A stretch of 64,000 bases of DNA from Chitinophagaceae bacterium (GTDB lineage: Bacteria; Bacteroidota; Bacteroidia; Chitinophagales; Chitinophagaceae): NCBI GenBank assembly GCA_016702745.1, contig JADJDJ010000005.1:1-64000 (forward strand), given 5' to 3'. How positions within the stretch are numbered: position 1 is the first letter of the stretch; each line of letters opens with the position of its first letter. This document shows positions 9,204-19,256 of this stretch, piece after piece. The notes beneath the pieces are model-generated. The model saw only the letters and a list, made by a program, of their open reading frames with translations, was not told the origin of the DNA and made no database searches. The translations under genes were made by a program, and so were the position numbers.

Positions 9204-10688
9204 ATGGTGCCTGTTTTACTGATATTAATTCCCTTGCTGGCCGGACTGGTTACCTTTTTAATCAGGGATGAAAAAGCAGCCCGCTCCTGGTCGCTCTTGG
9301 GTGCCCTGGCGGTACTGGTTATTTCAGTGCTTGGTTTAACTGTTTTAAAACAGGAAAAGAATCTGCAATTCAGCACAGAATGGTTAACAGCATTGAACAG
9401 CAGTTTCTCCGTGAAGCTGGATGGCATGAGCCAGTTGCTCTGTTTACTGAATGCAATTGCCTATCCGCTGGTGATTTTATCTACCTGGCAAACCAGTTAC
9501 AAAAAGGCCAATCACTTTTTTGGACTGATGTTACTGGCACAGGCAGGAATGATGGGTGTTTTCCTGGCTACCGATGCCTTACTGTTTTATTTCTGCTGGG
9601 AACTGGCATTAATACCGATGTACTTCCTCTGTTCCCAATGGGGTGGGGAGAAAAGAATCGCAGTTACATTCAAATTCTTCGTCTATACATTTTTAGGTTC
9701 TTTATTGATGCTGATCGGCATTCTCTATGTCCAGGCTCATACAACAGATCATTCTTTTTCACTGGATTCCTTTATCAATTCAAAGATTCCGGCTGCTAAA
9801 CAGCAATGGATCTTCTGGCTCTTCTTCGTGGCATTTGCCATTAAGATGCCCATCTTCCCCTTCCATACCTGGCAGCCCGATACCTATGAACAGGCACCTA
9901 CCGCCACTACCATGATTTTAAGTGCGGTTATTGTGAAAATGGGTCTCTTTGGTTTATTGCGCTGGTTATTCATGGTGATGCCGTTGGCCGCTTTCCAGTG
10001 GGCTGATTTTATCACACCCCTTGCATTAATTGGCGCATTGTATGCAGCTCTCATTGCCATCCGGCAGGATGACCTGAAAAGACTGGTCGCCTATTCTTCC
10101 ATTGCGCATATTGGTTTGATGTGTGCCGCAGCCTTTGCACAAAATGAAACCGGTTTTCAGGGGTTGATGATTCAGATGTTCAACCATGGTATCAATATCC
10201 TCGGATTGTGGATCGTGGTGGAAATCACGGAAAGACAATTAGGCACCCGCAAGATATCTGAGCTGGGAGGGATCGCACAAAAGCACCGGCGCTGGCTACT
10301 TTCCTCGTGATCATTGCCTTTGCCAATATCGCCCTTCCGCTGACCAATGCATTCCCCGGGGAATTCCTGATGTTCAATGGCATTTTCAGTTCTGTAACCA
10401 GTTATAATATCTGGTTCACCGTACTGGCGGGATTGGGTATCATCTTTGGGGCAGTTTATACTTTGAACATGATCCGCAAAGTCTTTTACGGAGAAATGAA
10501 TGCGCTCACGGCCTACAGTAAAAGATATTGCCTGGAATGAAAGACTGGTACTGGGACTGATTGTATTACTGATTTTTGTACTGGGAATTTATCCGCGGAT
10601 ACTGCTGCAGGAAACTGAGCAGGTAGCGGGACTGATCAACGAAAAATTTGATTTTGTACGGCAGATTTTGCTGGAACAAAAGAAGTGA
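9204..10688 (+). CDS. nuoM: NADH-quinone oxidoreductase subunit M (two frameshifts)
   Basis: ND4-like proton-pumping subunit, about 494 residues once joined. The first frame (9204-10310) holds FCWELALIPMYFLCSQWGG (conserved TM5 glutamate) and the KMPIFPFHTWQPDTYEQAPT motif. It breaks in the run A10279-10282: adding one A gives QKAPALATFLVIIAFANIALPLTNAFPGEF, continuous with the second frame (10307-10540). Removing T10514 then restores the original frame to the stop at 10688. The two indels cancel and no residues are missing from the family pattern. Probably sequencing errors; otherwise complex I would be non-functional while every neighbouring subunit is intact. Confidence 0.88.
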
Positions 10689-10694
10689 TAATAT

Positions 10695-12068
10695 ATGAAT
10701 GTATTAATTCTATCGGCTGTCCTCGGTGTAGTGATGATGTTCAGTGGCATCCTGCTGAAAAGCAAGGCTGCTGTGCGCAATGTGGCCATTGGCGGTATGG
10801 GATTGCTCCTGCTGGTGAATATCCTTGAAATGTGCGGTACGGTTTTTTTCCGCATCAATGCAGGTCATATGCTGGGCTTTGACCGCTTTGCTCTTTTATT
10901 CAATACCACAGCTATTGCTGCCACCTTGATATATCTGCTCTTGTCAGCCAGGGATATCGAAAAAGTGGGTGTGAACTATGCAGAATATTTCGCCCTGATT
11001 TTTTTCATCATTTGCGGTATCACGCTTTCCATCTCATTCAAATCCCTGCTGATTTTATTCCTCGGAATCGAAATCATTTCAATTCCATTGTATATTCTTA
11101 CCGGCAGCGATAAACGCAACCTGAAGAGCAATGAAGCGTCGTTGAAGTATTTTCTGATGGGATCTTTTTCCACCGGACTGATGCTGATGGGTATTGCCCT
11201 TTTATATGGCGCTACCGGAACCTTCCGTACCGAGTTGCGGCTGGGCCCCGATCAGTTGCCTACTGCTATGATGCTGGGGGGAATGTTGCTGCTGATGTTC
11301 TCCATGTCTTTTAAAGTATCACTGGCCCCATTTCATTTCTGGACACCGGATGTGTATGATGGTGCCCCATCGGTATTCACCTCATTCATGGCCACCATTG
11401 TCAAGGGAGCTGTCTTCATTGCTTTTGTAAAACTCTTTGGTGATTATTTTGCGGTGCTGCAACCCAAGTGGCAGTTTTTTGCAGGGGTCATCACAGTGGC
11501 CACACTCTTTATCGGTAATATCACGGCGGTATTCCAGCAAAGTGTCAAGCGGATGCTGGCTTATTCCAGTATAGCCCAGGCTGGTTTCATGATGCTGGCT
11601 ATTTATGCCAATACCATGGATTCAAAAGAAGGACTGCTGCTCTACACGATTGCGTATAGCCTTGCTACGATCGGCATCTTCGCAGTACTGATCAAAATGA
11701 ATGACTATACCTTCAGTGGTTTCAATGGATTTGCCAAACACCAGCCCCTGCTGGCGGCAACAACTACAATCTTCCTCTTATCACTCGCTGGTATTCCTCT
11801 AACAGCCGGCTTCATGGCTAAATTCTATATGCTCAAGAGTACACTGGCTACAGGCAAAGGCATGTGGCTGGTAATCGTGGCGGTACTGATGGCAGCCGTG
11901 AGTGTATATTATTATTTCCGGGTGATCCAGGCCATGTATTTCCGGGAGGGTGATGATCCAAAGATGGTGGTCCGACCTGCATTTAAATGGACCCTGGTTG
12001 TCCTGGCTGCCCTTGTGATCCTGCTGGGTATTTATCCCAACCTCATTACGTTCTGGATCTATTTCTAA
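10695..12068 (+). CDS. nuoN: NADH-quinone oxidoreductase subunit N
   Basis: A 457-residue antiporter-like subunit (ND2 family), last gene of the nuo operon. Conserved segments: FLGIEIISIPLYIL (TM5 glutamate), SFKVSLAPFHFWTPDVYDGAPS (TM7 lysine and proline-rich stretch) and QSVKRMLAYSSIAQAGFM. About fourteen helices. It starts six bases after the nuoM stop. Confidence 0.96.
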   Translation: MNVLILSAVLGVVMMFSGILLKSKAAVRNVAIGGMGLLLLVNILEMCGTVFFRINAGHMLGFDRFALLFNTTAIAATLIYLLLSARDIEKVGVNYAEYFALIFFIICGITLSISFKSLLILFLGIEIISIPLYILTGSDKRNLKSNEASLKYFLMGSFSTGLMLMGIALLYGATGTFRTELRLGPDQLPTAMMLGGMLLLMFSMSFKVSLAPFHFWTPDVYDGAPSVFTSFMATIVKGAVFIAFVKLFGDYFAVLQPKWQFFAGVITVATLFIGNITAVFQQSVKRMLAYSSIAQAGFMMLAIYANTMDSKEGLLLYTIAYSLATIGIFAVLIKMNDYTFSGFNGFAKHQPLLAATTTIFLLSLAGIPLTAGFMAKFYMLKSTLATGKGMWLVIVAVLMAAVSVYYYFRVIQAMYFREGDDPKMVVRPAFKWTLVVLAALVILLGIYPNLITFWIYF

Positions 12069-12115
12069 TCGCTTCATCTTCCGGCATCAGCTGATTCAGT
12101 ACCTTCGGGAAGAAT

Positions 12116-13393
12116 ATGAATTTCCGGGATATACTGGCATTGGCTTTTCGCACGGTTCGCGGTAATAAACTGCGGACCGGACTCACTGTTTCTATTATTG
12201 CCTTTGGGATCATGGCATTGATCGGGATTATAACTGCTATCAAGGCGATGAACCAGAAATTCATGGAGAGTTTTTCTACCATGGGGGCCAATGCTTTTAC
12301 AGTTCGTTTCAAGGAAAGGAATATCCGTTTTGGCGGCGATAATAATGATGATGTGAAACTGTCCAAGAAAGGGCAGCGTAAAGAAAAAAAATCAAGTCTG
12401 GGTAAACGGATCACAAAAGATGAAGCGGAATATTTTGTGCAGCGGTATAATTTTCCTGCAGTCAAGAGTATCTCCATTTTTGGTAATCGAAATAATATCG
12501 TGTCCTGGGAAACGCGGAAGACCAGTCCCAATGTAGCCTTGTTCGGCGGGGATGAAGGGTATCTGCAACTCAATGGGTTCACACTATTGGTGGGCAGGAA
12601 TATCAACCGGCAGGATGTTTTATCCGGAAGGAACGTTTGTATCCTTGGTTATGATGTGGCTAAAAAATTGTTCCGGGAAGGGGTGGAGCGGGCGGTGAAT
12701 ACCGTGATCCGGATCAATAATATTCCTTACCGGGTGGTGGGGGTGCTGGAAAGCCGGGGATCTTCCTTTGGGTTCAGTCGTGATAATGCGGTGATATCTA
12801 CTTATACCAATGTGGACCGGAATTTTCCCTCCGGATTTTCCTTTGTAATCGGGGTCATGACCAATGATCTGATGAAGGTCACGCAGGCCATGGGAGAGGC
12901 GGAGGGTATCTTCAGAGGAGTACGTAAACTCAATACCACAGAAGATAACAATTTCGTCATCGACCGCAGCGACAGTGTGGCGGAAAAAGCCATGAACAGT
13001 CTGGGCTTCCTCACGGTATCGGCCACAGTAATCGGGATGATCACCCTCATTGGGGCGGCTATTGGCCTGATGAATATCATGCTGGTCTCTGTATCGGAGC
13101 GGACGCGGGAAGTAGGACTGGTCAAGGCCATCGGAGGGAAGAAAAATATGGTCAGCCGGCAGTTCCTGATGGAAGCAGTTATTATCAGTATGATGGGGGC
13201 CTTTTTTGGCATTCTCCTGGGGGTATTTGTGGGGAATCTTTTCTCTATGGTGCTGAACACCGGATTTGTGGTGCCCTGGAACTGGGTACTCTATGGTATT
13301 ATTATCTGCTCCCTGGTGGGATTACTGGCCGGATTGTACCCGGCACTCAAGGCCGGAAAGCTCAATCCGATTGAGGCCCTGCGCTATGAGTAA
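12116..13393 (+). CDS. ABC transporter permease, MacB/FtsX type
   Basis: A 425-residue inner-membrane permease. Architecture: one N-terminal helix (residues about 22-44), a periplasmic MacB-PCD-like domain (about 50-290), then three C-terminal helices with the FtsX-domain signature SVSERTREVGLVKAIGGKK and the ending PALKAGKLNPIEALRYE. Such permeases need a separate ATPase and often export peptides, antibiotics or lipoproteins. No ATPase or membrane-fusion gene is adjacent, so the substrate is unknown. GGGAAGAA lies a few bases upstream of the ATG. Confidence 0.9.
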   Translation: MNFRDILALAFRTVRGNKLRTGLTVSIIAFGIMALIGIITAIKAMNQKFMESFSTMGANAFTVRFKERNIRFGGDNNDDVKLSKKGQRKEKKSSLGKRITKDEAEYFVQRYNFPAVKSISIFGNRNNIVSWETRKTSPNVALFGGDEGYLQLNGFTLLVGRNINRQDVLSGRNVCILGYDVAKKLFREGVERAVNTVIRINNIPYRVVGVLESRGSSFGFSRDNAVISTYTNVDRNFPSGFSFVIGVMTNDLMKVTQAMGEAEGIFRGVRKLNTTEDNNFVIDRSDSVAEKAMNSLGFLTVSATVIGMITLIGAAIGLMNIMLVSVSERTREVGLVKAIGGKKNMVSRQFLMEAVIISMMGAFFGILLGVFVGNLFSMVLNTGFVVPWNWVLYGIIICSLVGLLAGLYPALKAGKLNPIEALRYE

Positions 13394-13613
13394 TGGTCCG
13401 AAACCGTTTGCATTTGACAGCCTTCAGGCCGGGCGGAATTTTCTTATCAAATTATTTATCAGGGGCTTGTTTCATTTGAAAAAATCCCTAACTTGACCCT
13501 CCCTATCTCAGAATTTGAGGAGTGGGGTTTTTTGTATAATCTTTTTTCTTAGCATTGTACAACTAACGGGAATAACATATCTAACATTTCAAAAAACTAA
13601 AAAACACAAGATC

Positions 13614-14468
13614 ATGGCAGAGATTAAACCCACTGCATCAGTTAAGGCTACTTCTGTTCAACCAAAGAAGAGCAGCAACGCCATTTCATGGATTGCGCCT
13701 GTTGTTTGTATTATTGCCGGTTATGCTATCTGGCGTTTTATCCTGGGCAGTGCCGATGGATTTGCCGAGCCTGATAAGGCTGGTGGATTCTGGCCACACC
13801 ACAAAGGCCCCAAGGATGCCCTTCACAGAATCTATGAAGGTGGTATCATCGTTCCCCTGCTGATTGGTATGCTGTTGATGGTAATTGTATTCTCTATCGA
13901 GCGTTTCCTGACCATCCGCAAAGCACTGGGAAGTGGATCAATCTCTGACTTTATCCGTAAAGTACAATACCACCTGGCCAACCGCAATGTTGATGCGGCT
14001 TTGTCTGAGTGCGACAAACAAAAAGGTTCTGTAGGTAATGTAATGAAAGCAGGTCTGCGTCGCTACAAAGAAATGATCAGCGAAGGCGGATTGTCTACCG
14101 AGCAAAAAGTAGTAGCCATCCAGAAAGAAGTGGAAGAAGCCACTGCCCTGGAACTGCCCATGCTGCAGAAAAACCTGGTATTCCTTTCTACCATTACATC
14201 GGTTGGTACCCTGATCGCCCTCTTGGGTACGGTATTGGGTATGATCCGTTCATTTGCCGCCCTGGGTGAAGATGGTGGTGGTGGAGCAGCCGGTGACCTG
14301 GCGGTTGGTATCTCTGAGGCCCTGTATAATACAGCCCTGGGTATCGGTACTTCAGCCCTGGCCCTGATCATGTATAACGTGTTCACAACCAAGATTGACG
14401 CGATCACTTATGGTATAGATGAGTCAGGCTTTACCCTGACACAAAGCTTTGCCTCCCTGTACAAATAA
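13614..14468 (+). CDS. exbB: ExbB/TolQ/MotA-type proton channel protein
   Basis: Inner-membrane channel subunit that uses the proton motive force to energise TonB. The frame is open from 13515, but ATG 13614 (MAEIKPTASVK) fits a normal start after an AT-rich leader, giving 284 residues. Helices lie near residues 20-42 and 78-100, and the two conserved C-terminal helices (STITSVGTLIALLGTVLGMI and ALGIGTSALALIMYNVF) contain the family signature. It opens the exbB-exbD-exbD-tonB cluster. Confidence 0.92.
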   Translation: MAEIKPTASVKATSVQPKKSSNAISWIAPVVCIIAGYAIWRFILGSADGFAEPDKAGGFWPHHKGPKDALHRIYEGGIIVPLLIGMLLMVIVFSIERFLTIRKALGSGSISDFIRKVQYHLANRNVDAALSECDKQKGSVGNVMKAGLRRYKEMISEGGLSTEQKVVAIQKEVEEATALELPMLQKNLVFLSTITSVGTLIALLGTVLGMIRSFAALGEDGGGGAAGDLAVGISEALYNTALGIGTSALALIMYNVFTTKIDAITYGIDESGFTLTQSFASLYK

Positions 14469-14532
14469 TACAGGAGCAGCTTTGTATGGAAAATGGGAAA
14501 AAATTCATCTAAACTGTAAATAGTAATTAATT

Positions 14533-15203
14533 ATGCCAAGTGTCAAGATACCGAGGAAGAGTACGGATACGGACATGACTCCCTTTGTGGACATTGCCTT
14601 CCTTATCCTCTCCTTCTTCATTATGGCTACGAAATTCAAGCCACCTGAGCCGGTGGAGATCAAAACGCCGGGTTCTGTGCTGTCGCAAAAACTGCCCGAG
14701 AACAATGCCGTACTGATCACCATTGATTCCAGTAACCGTGTTTTTTTCAGCGTGATGTCAGAAAAGGACAAGTCGAAGTATGATGCCATTATCAATGACA
14801 TCAATACCACGCAAAGTCTGGGACTGACACCTGCAGAAATTCAGAACTACAAGATGACTTATGCGGTTGGCGTTCCTTTTGGCGGATTAAAGCAATTACT
14901 GGCGACTAATTTCAAGGACCAGCCGAGTTTGAAACAACCGGGTATTCCGGTACTGGATACCCTGAATAATCAGCTGGTACATTGGATTGGTGCAGCCAAA
15001 AGGGCTTTTGCCGGGAGAAAAGGGTTTTAAATACCTCATCAAAGGAGATGGCGCGTTCGAAATACCCCACATTTGAGGCGGTGATTTCAGCGCTCAAGAA
15101 AAATGATGAGTTCAAGTACAACCTGGTTACCGCACTGGATGATGTGCCTACCGGCAGTGAGTTCAGTAAAGCGCAGTATTTCGTTCCGGAAAACAAGAAG
15201 TAA
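14533..15203 (+). CDS. exbD: ExbD/TolR biopolymer transport protein 1 (two frameshifts)
   Basis: One N-terminal membrane helix with the ExbD signature DMTPFVDIAFLILSFF, including the proton-path aspartate, then a periplasmic domain. The first frame stops at 15030. Removing one T from the run 15025-15028 and one T at 15056-15057 gives GRKGFKYLIKGDGASKYPTF and joins the second frame, which ends at 15203, for 222 residues in all. The second frame carries the conserved C-terminal ALKKNDEFKYNLVTALDD. I read this as one gene with two spurious insertions. Confidence 0.87.
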
Positions 15204-15231
15204 TATTTTTAACTAACAAAATTTTTTCAAT

Positions 15232-15876
15232 ATGGCTAGTATAGACAGCGGTGGTGGTGATGGCGGTCATAAGAAAGGCCCGGGTGTGAAGAAAGCCAAA
15301 AAACTTTCTACCCGCGTTGACATGACTCCCATGGTGGACCTCGGGTTCCTGCTGATCACGTTCTTCGTGTTCACGGCAACCATGAACGAGCCTACCGCCC
15401 TCGACCTGAATATGCCAAAGGATGTGGATGACGAAAAGAAAAAGACCGAGGTAAAGGAATCTTCCGTGCTGACCGTTATGCTCGGAAAAGCTGACCAGGT
15501 CTATTATTATGAGGGAAAGCTGGAGCCGGATGCATCCAACTTTAAGCAAACCACATACAAAGGCATCAGGGATATCATCATCAACAAGAAAAATGAAGTA
15601 AAAAGTCGTTTTAACCCGGCAACCGTGGATCCCAAAGCCTGCGAGGATGAAAAGAACCAGGCAAAGAAAAAAGGGGATCCGGACTGGGAAAATGCCTGTA
15701 AGGACATCGACTTTACCGTGATCATCAAGCCTGACGATGACGCCAGCTACAAGAACACGGTGGATATCCTGGACGAAATGACCATTAACCAGGTAAAACG
15801 TTATGCCCTGGTGAAGCCGTTTGAGGATGAGGTCAAAGTGATCAGGGCCACAGAGTCCGCCAACGGCATTAAATAA
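15232..15876 (+). CDS. exbD: ExbD/TolR biopolymer transport protein 2
   Basis: A second ExbD-like protein, 214 residues, with the same signature (VDMTPMVDLGFLLITFFVF) near residues 28-46. Two different exbD genes in tandem are common in Bacteroidota TonB clusters. The periplasmic part is rich in charged residues and contains one Cys pair (C143 and C157 region). Function: partner of ExbB in TonB energisation. Confidence 0.92.
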   Translation: MASIDSGGGDGGHKKGPGVKKAKKLSTRVDMTPMVDLGFLLITFFVFTATMNEPTALDLNMPKDVDDEKKKTEVKESSVLTVMLGKADQVYYYEGKLEPDASNFKQTTYKGIRDIIINKKNEVKSRFNPATVDPKACEDEKNQAKKKGDPDWENACKDIDFTVIIKPDDDASYKNTVDILDEMTINQVKRYALVKPFEDEVKVIRATESANGIK

Positions 15877-15930
15877 CATCAGTTTGTGGAATCAGTTCTG
15901 GTTCCGCATCTTATAAAAAACGCTACGTAA

Positions 15931-16760
15931 ATGGAAGCAAACAAAATCTTATCAGCCGACCTCCTTGACATTGTCTTTGAAGGAAGGAATAAGGAATATG
16001 GGGCGTATGAGCTTCGGAGAACCTACAACAGGCGTATCACCCGTGCCCTTATTATCACAGCCTCAGTGGCGGGTCTGGCCCTCCTTGGATCTGTGATTTC
16101 CAGCCAGATGAAGAATAGCAAAGACAACCGGGTCAAGCAGTCAGAAATGACGATCCAGGATGTAAAACAGGAGGAAAAGAAAGAACCCCTCCACCACCCC
16201 CGCCGCCCCCGCCCAAGCAGGAGCCGCCTAAAGTGGAAATGAAACAGTTCACTCCCCCTGTGATCAAGAAGGATGAGGAAGTGGAAAAACCACCGCCACC
16301 ACAGGAAGAACTGAAAGAAGTAAAAATTGCTGAAGTTGACCAGGAAGGTGTGAAAGACGAGAATATCGTTACCCCCGTTGTGGTTGATGAAGGCAAGCAG
16401 GTGGTGGAAGAAAAACCTGTAGAAGACGAAAACAAGATATTTGACAAGGTGGAGATTGAAGCCAGTTTCCCCGGTGGCGACAGCAAATGGCGCCGCTACC
16501 TCGAATCAAACTGTAATGGTCAGGTAGCTTCTGATAACGGAGCTCCCGAAGGAACCTACACTACCGTGGTGCAGTTTGTCGTGGACAAGGAAGGTAATAT
16601 CTCCGACGTTCGTTCCCTGACTAACCATGGTTATGGAATGGAGGAAGAAGCTATGAGGGTTATTAAAAAAGGCCCGAAATGGACGCCAGCCGTACAGAAC
16701 GGCCGTCAGGTAAAAGCCTACCGCAAGCAGCCGATTACCTTCCAGGTAACGGGTGAATAA
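15931..16760 (+). CDS. tonB: Energy transducer TonB (one frameshift)
   Basis: Rejoined length is 276 residues. The cytoplasmic start contains the Bacteroidota-type DIVFEGRNKEYGAYELRR, followed by a membrane helix (about 37-58), a proline-rich periplasmic stretch and the C-terminal TonB domain (PGGDSKWRRYLE ... GTYTTVVQFVVDKEGNISDV ... PAVQNGRQVKAYRKQPITF). The break is in the C-run 16186-16189: with one more C the reading becomes a run of about ten prolines and enters the frame that ends at 16760. Energises outer-membrane receptors of the SusC type. Confidence 0.9.
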
Positions 16761-16783
16761 GTCAGTACAAGATTATAATTTGA

Positions 16784-16815
16784 AAGCCCCTTCTTAATGA
16801 AGGGGCTTTTTTATT
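16784..16815 (+). terminator. Rho-independent terminator of the exb-ton operon
   Basis: A perfect ten-base stem, AAGCCCCTTC/GAAGGGGCTT (16784-16793 and 16799-16808), with a five-base loop TTAAT, followed by a T-rich tail. It lies 23 bases after the tonB stop. Confidence 0.93.
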
Positions 16816-16924
16816 ATAAGGGATATTTTGAAATATGAATCGCCAGGACCGGGCTGATCCCATACTTCTTCATTCTTTATTCATTTGTTCTATTGTTCGT
16901 CACTTATTAATAATTAGCCTTTTG

Positions 16925-17645
16925 TTAGTCTTTCTTTACTTTTTTTCTTGAAAAAAAAAGTAACAAAAAATTCAAGCCGGTTCGAAAGGGAAATTCTTTC
17001 TCCTGGGAGATTTCCGCGGACGAACCGGCCTCCGGAACTCACGTTTTCGCACGGTCCTTAATGCAAGATTCTTCATGCGTATTATCTTGAGTTAACCTAC
17101 TGCGCTCATTTTTCGATTTGCAGCCTAGTTTAAAATTGGAAACTTGTTCTAATCGAAAAATAGGCGCTATGGAAATTCTTTTAGCTTGAAGTTCATAGCC
17201 GATTGAAGAAATAAAGGATCGAATTTTTGTAACGATGGGAAAAAATATGGCGGCCCGCAAATAGTGAGTGTTTCCCCTTTCTCCATAGTTGGCCACAAGG
17301 ACGGGTAATGCAGCCTTATTGCAGAACGATGAGAGGACTTAAAAAGGCCCGGGTACTGAATAGTTTTTGAGTGTCGAATAAAGTGAAATATAGCAAGCGC
17401 CTATTTTTCGATTTCAACCTCGCCTCAATCTTGTAATACGCTGGTAATCGAAAAATCAGCGCAGTAGTGATCTATATATATCAAGCCTGAGAAATCCTGC
17501 ATAAAGGACCGTGCATTATCTTGAGCGTCGGGCGACGGATCGTGTGAGGAAAATACCACAGAGCGGAAAATTCCGATTCGATCCGTCTTGTCCCGATAGC
17601 TATCGGGATTGTTACTTTTTTTATCAAGAAAAAAAGTAAGGGAAG
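16925..17645. repeat. About 720-bp imperfect inverted repeat, centre near 17282
   Basis: Left and right halves pair at matched distances from one centre. Outer arms: CTTTACTTTTTTTCTTGA... (16930-16965) with its complement at 17611-17640. Next: GCACGGTCCTTAATGCAAG (17049 on) with 17493-17514 (20 of 22 matching). Next: ACTGCGCTCATTTTTCGATT (17099 on) with 17445-17468. Inner: AATCGAAAAATAGGCGCT (17151-17168) with 17396-17413. Two small extra hairpins flank these (CCGGTTCG/CGAACCGG at 16977-17028 and GACGGATCG/CGATCCGTC at 17534-17587). No convincing gene lies inside. Possibly a degraded or non-autonomous mobile element. Confidence 0.75.
17592..17607. repeat. 16-bp perfect palindrome, copy 2
   Basis: CCCGATAGCTATCGGG, identical to 7153-7168. 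It lies near the right arm of the large inverted repeat. Confidence 0.8.
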
Positions 17646-17718
17646 GCTATTAAGAAGAAAAAGTTTAACTATTTCAGCCTTTCTCTTCTATTTACTTTTT
17701 GGCATTGCCCCTAAAAAT

Positions 17719-17744
17719 AACAACCTGCTGCCAGCAGGGTTGTT
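17719..17744. repeat. GC-rich hairpin followed by a T run
   Basis: ACAACC-TGCTG pairs with CAGCA-GGGTTGT, followed by TCATTTTTTT. It has the shape of a terminator but no plus-strand gene precedes it, so it may be another intergenic palindromic element. Confidence 0.5.
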
Positions 17745-17874
17745 TCATTTTTTATCAAGAAAAAAGAAAAGAAAAACTAAGTTAATATCATAAACCTCTA
17801 ATTCAACACTGCCTTCTAAAAGATGCTATTTTCAATTTTCAATTCTCCATTTTCAATTTCTCTAAATTTGCCCC

Positions 17875-19256
17875 ATGTCACAGCCCCTTCCCGCCTGGGA
17901 TGATACCATTGTCGCCCTCGCCACCCCGCCCGGTATTGGCGCCATTGGCGTGATCCGTATCAGTGGCCGGCAGGCATTCCCCATCATTAATCAACTCTTT
18001 CCTTCCAAGGATTTACTGGCCCAGCCCTCTCATACCCTGCATGTGGGTTTATTAAAAGCGGGGAACAGGTGCTTGATGAAGTGGTGCTCTCCTTGTTTAA
18101 AGGTCCCCGTTCCTATACCGGTGAGGATGTGGTGGAGATCAGTGCCCATGGCTCGCCCTATATTCAACAGCAGATCATTGATGCGATACTGGCCAATGGT
18201 GCCCGTCTGGCCAAACCCGGCGAATTTACCCAGCGGGCCTTCCTGCAGGGTAAAATGGACCTAGCCCAGGCCGAAGCCGTGGCCGACCTGATTGCGGCCA
18301 ATACAGCAGCTTCCCAGAAAGCGGCCATGCATACCATGCGGGGCGGATTCTCGGGCGATCTCATGGCCCTGCGGGAGGAGTTAATCCGTTTTTCGGCCCT
18401 CATTGAACTGGAGCTGGACTTTAGCCAGGAGGATGTGGAATTTGCGGATCGTACGGCTTTTTATCAGCTGATTGAAAGTCTGGACCAATCCACCAGCCGC
18501 CTGATTGATTCCTTCAAACTTGGCAATGTGATTCGCAACGGGGTCAGTGTGGCGATCATTGGTAAGCCCAATGCCGGTAAATCCACTTTGTTGAATAGTC
18601 TGCTCAATGAGAACCGTGCCATTGTGAGTGAAATTGCCGGCACCACCCGCGACACCATTGAAGAACTGATCAATATTGACGGGGTGCTCTTTCGTTTGAT
18701 TGATACCGCCGGTATCCGCGAGCATACCACCGACCTGATTGAAAGCATCGGGGTGGAGCGGAGCCTGGCCAAAATGAAGGAAGCCGAGCTGGTCATTTAT
18801 TTATTTGATGTAAAAGAAGATCCCGCTGAGATTGCCAGACAGCAGTTGGCCCTCGAACAACAGGGAATAAAATATTTGCTCGTGGCCAATAAACTGGATG
18901 CAGTGGATGAGTCCGCTGCCCGTGAACGCTTCAGTCAAATTGAAGGCATCATCTTCATCTCGGCCAAACAAAACCAGCACACTACTGTATTAAAAGAAAG
19001 AATGCTGGATTCCGTACTCGGTGGCAGCATCAGTACCGAAAACACGGTGGTCACCAATGCCCGACATTACCATGCGCTCTTACAGGTAAAGACCTCTCTC
19101 ACTGATATCAAAGCCGGTCTGGATAACAAAGTCCCCGGCGACCTCCTCGCCCTCGATATCCGTCGCTGTCTTCACTACCTCGGTGAAATCACCGGGGCGA
19201 TTACGAATGAGGATCAGCTGGATTATATATTTGGGAAGTTTTGTATTGGGAAGTAG
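17875..19256 (+). CDS. mnmE: tRNA modification GTPase MnmE (one frameshift)
   Basis: With MnmG, it installs the 5-carboxymethylaminomethyl group on wobble uridine 34 of certain tRNAs. The N-terminal formyl-THF-binding domain starts DDTIVALATPPG. The inserted GTPase domain has GKPNAGKST (G1), TTRDT (G2), DTAG (G3) and NKLD (G4). The protein ends with the catalytic FCIGK motif. The frame breaks in A18054-18057: one more A gives LLKSGEQVLDEVVLSLFK and joins the second frame. Corrected length 460 residues is normal. Likely sequencing error. Confidence 0.93.

Noticed and set aside
9204..10688. nuoM as a pseudogene
   Set aside because: The two indels cancel, no conserved residue is lost, and the same kind of error occurs throughout the window.
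16186..16189. Programmed frameshifting in tonB, mnmE and eCIS genes
   Set aside because: Sites differ in sequence and direction, occur in genes with no history of recoding, and lack stimulatory structures.
17039..17296. Minus-strand 85-codon ORF inside the large inverted repeat
   Set aside because: It lies across the arms of the inverted repeat, has no recognisable domain and is best explained by the repeat itself.
17863..17870. TAAATTTG just upstream of mnmE as a Bacteroidota -7 box
   Set aside because: It would place the transcription start at or within the start codon, and no matching -33 element is present.
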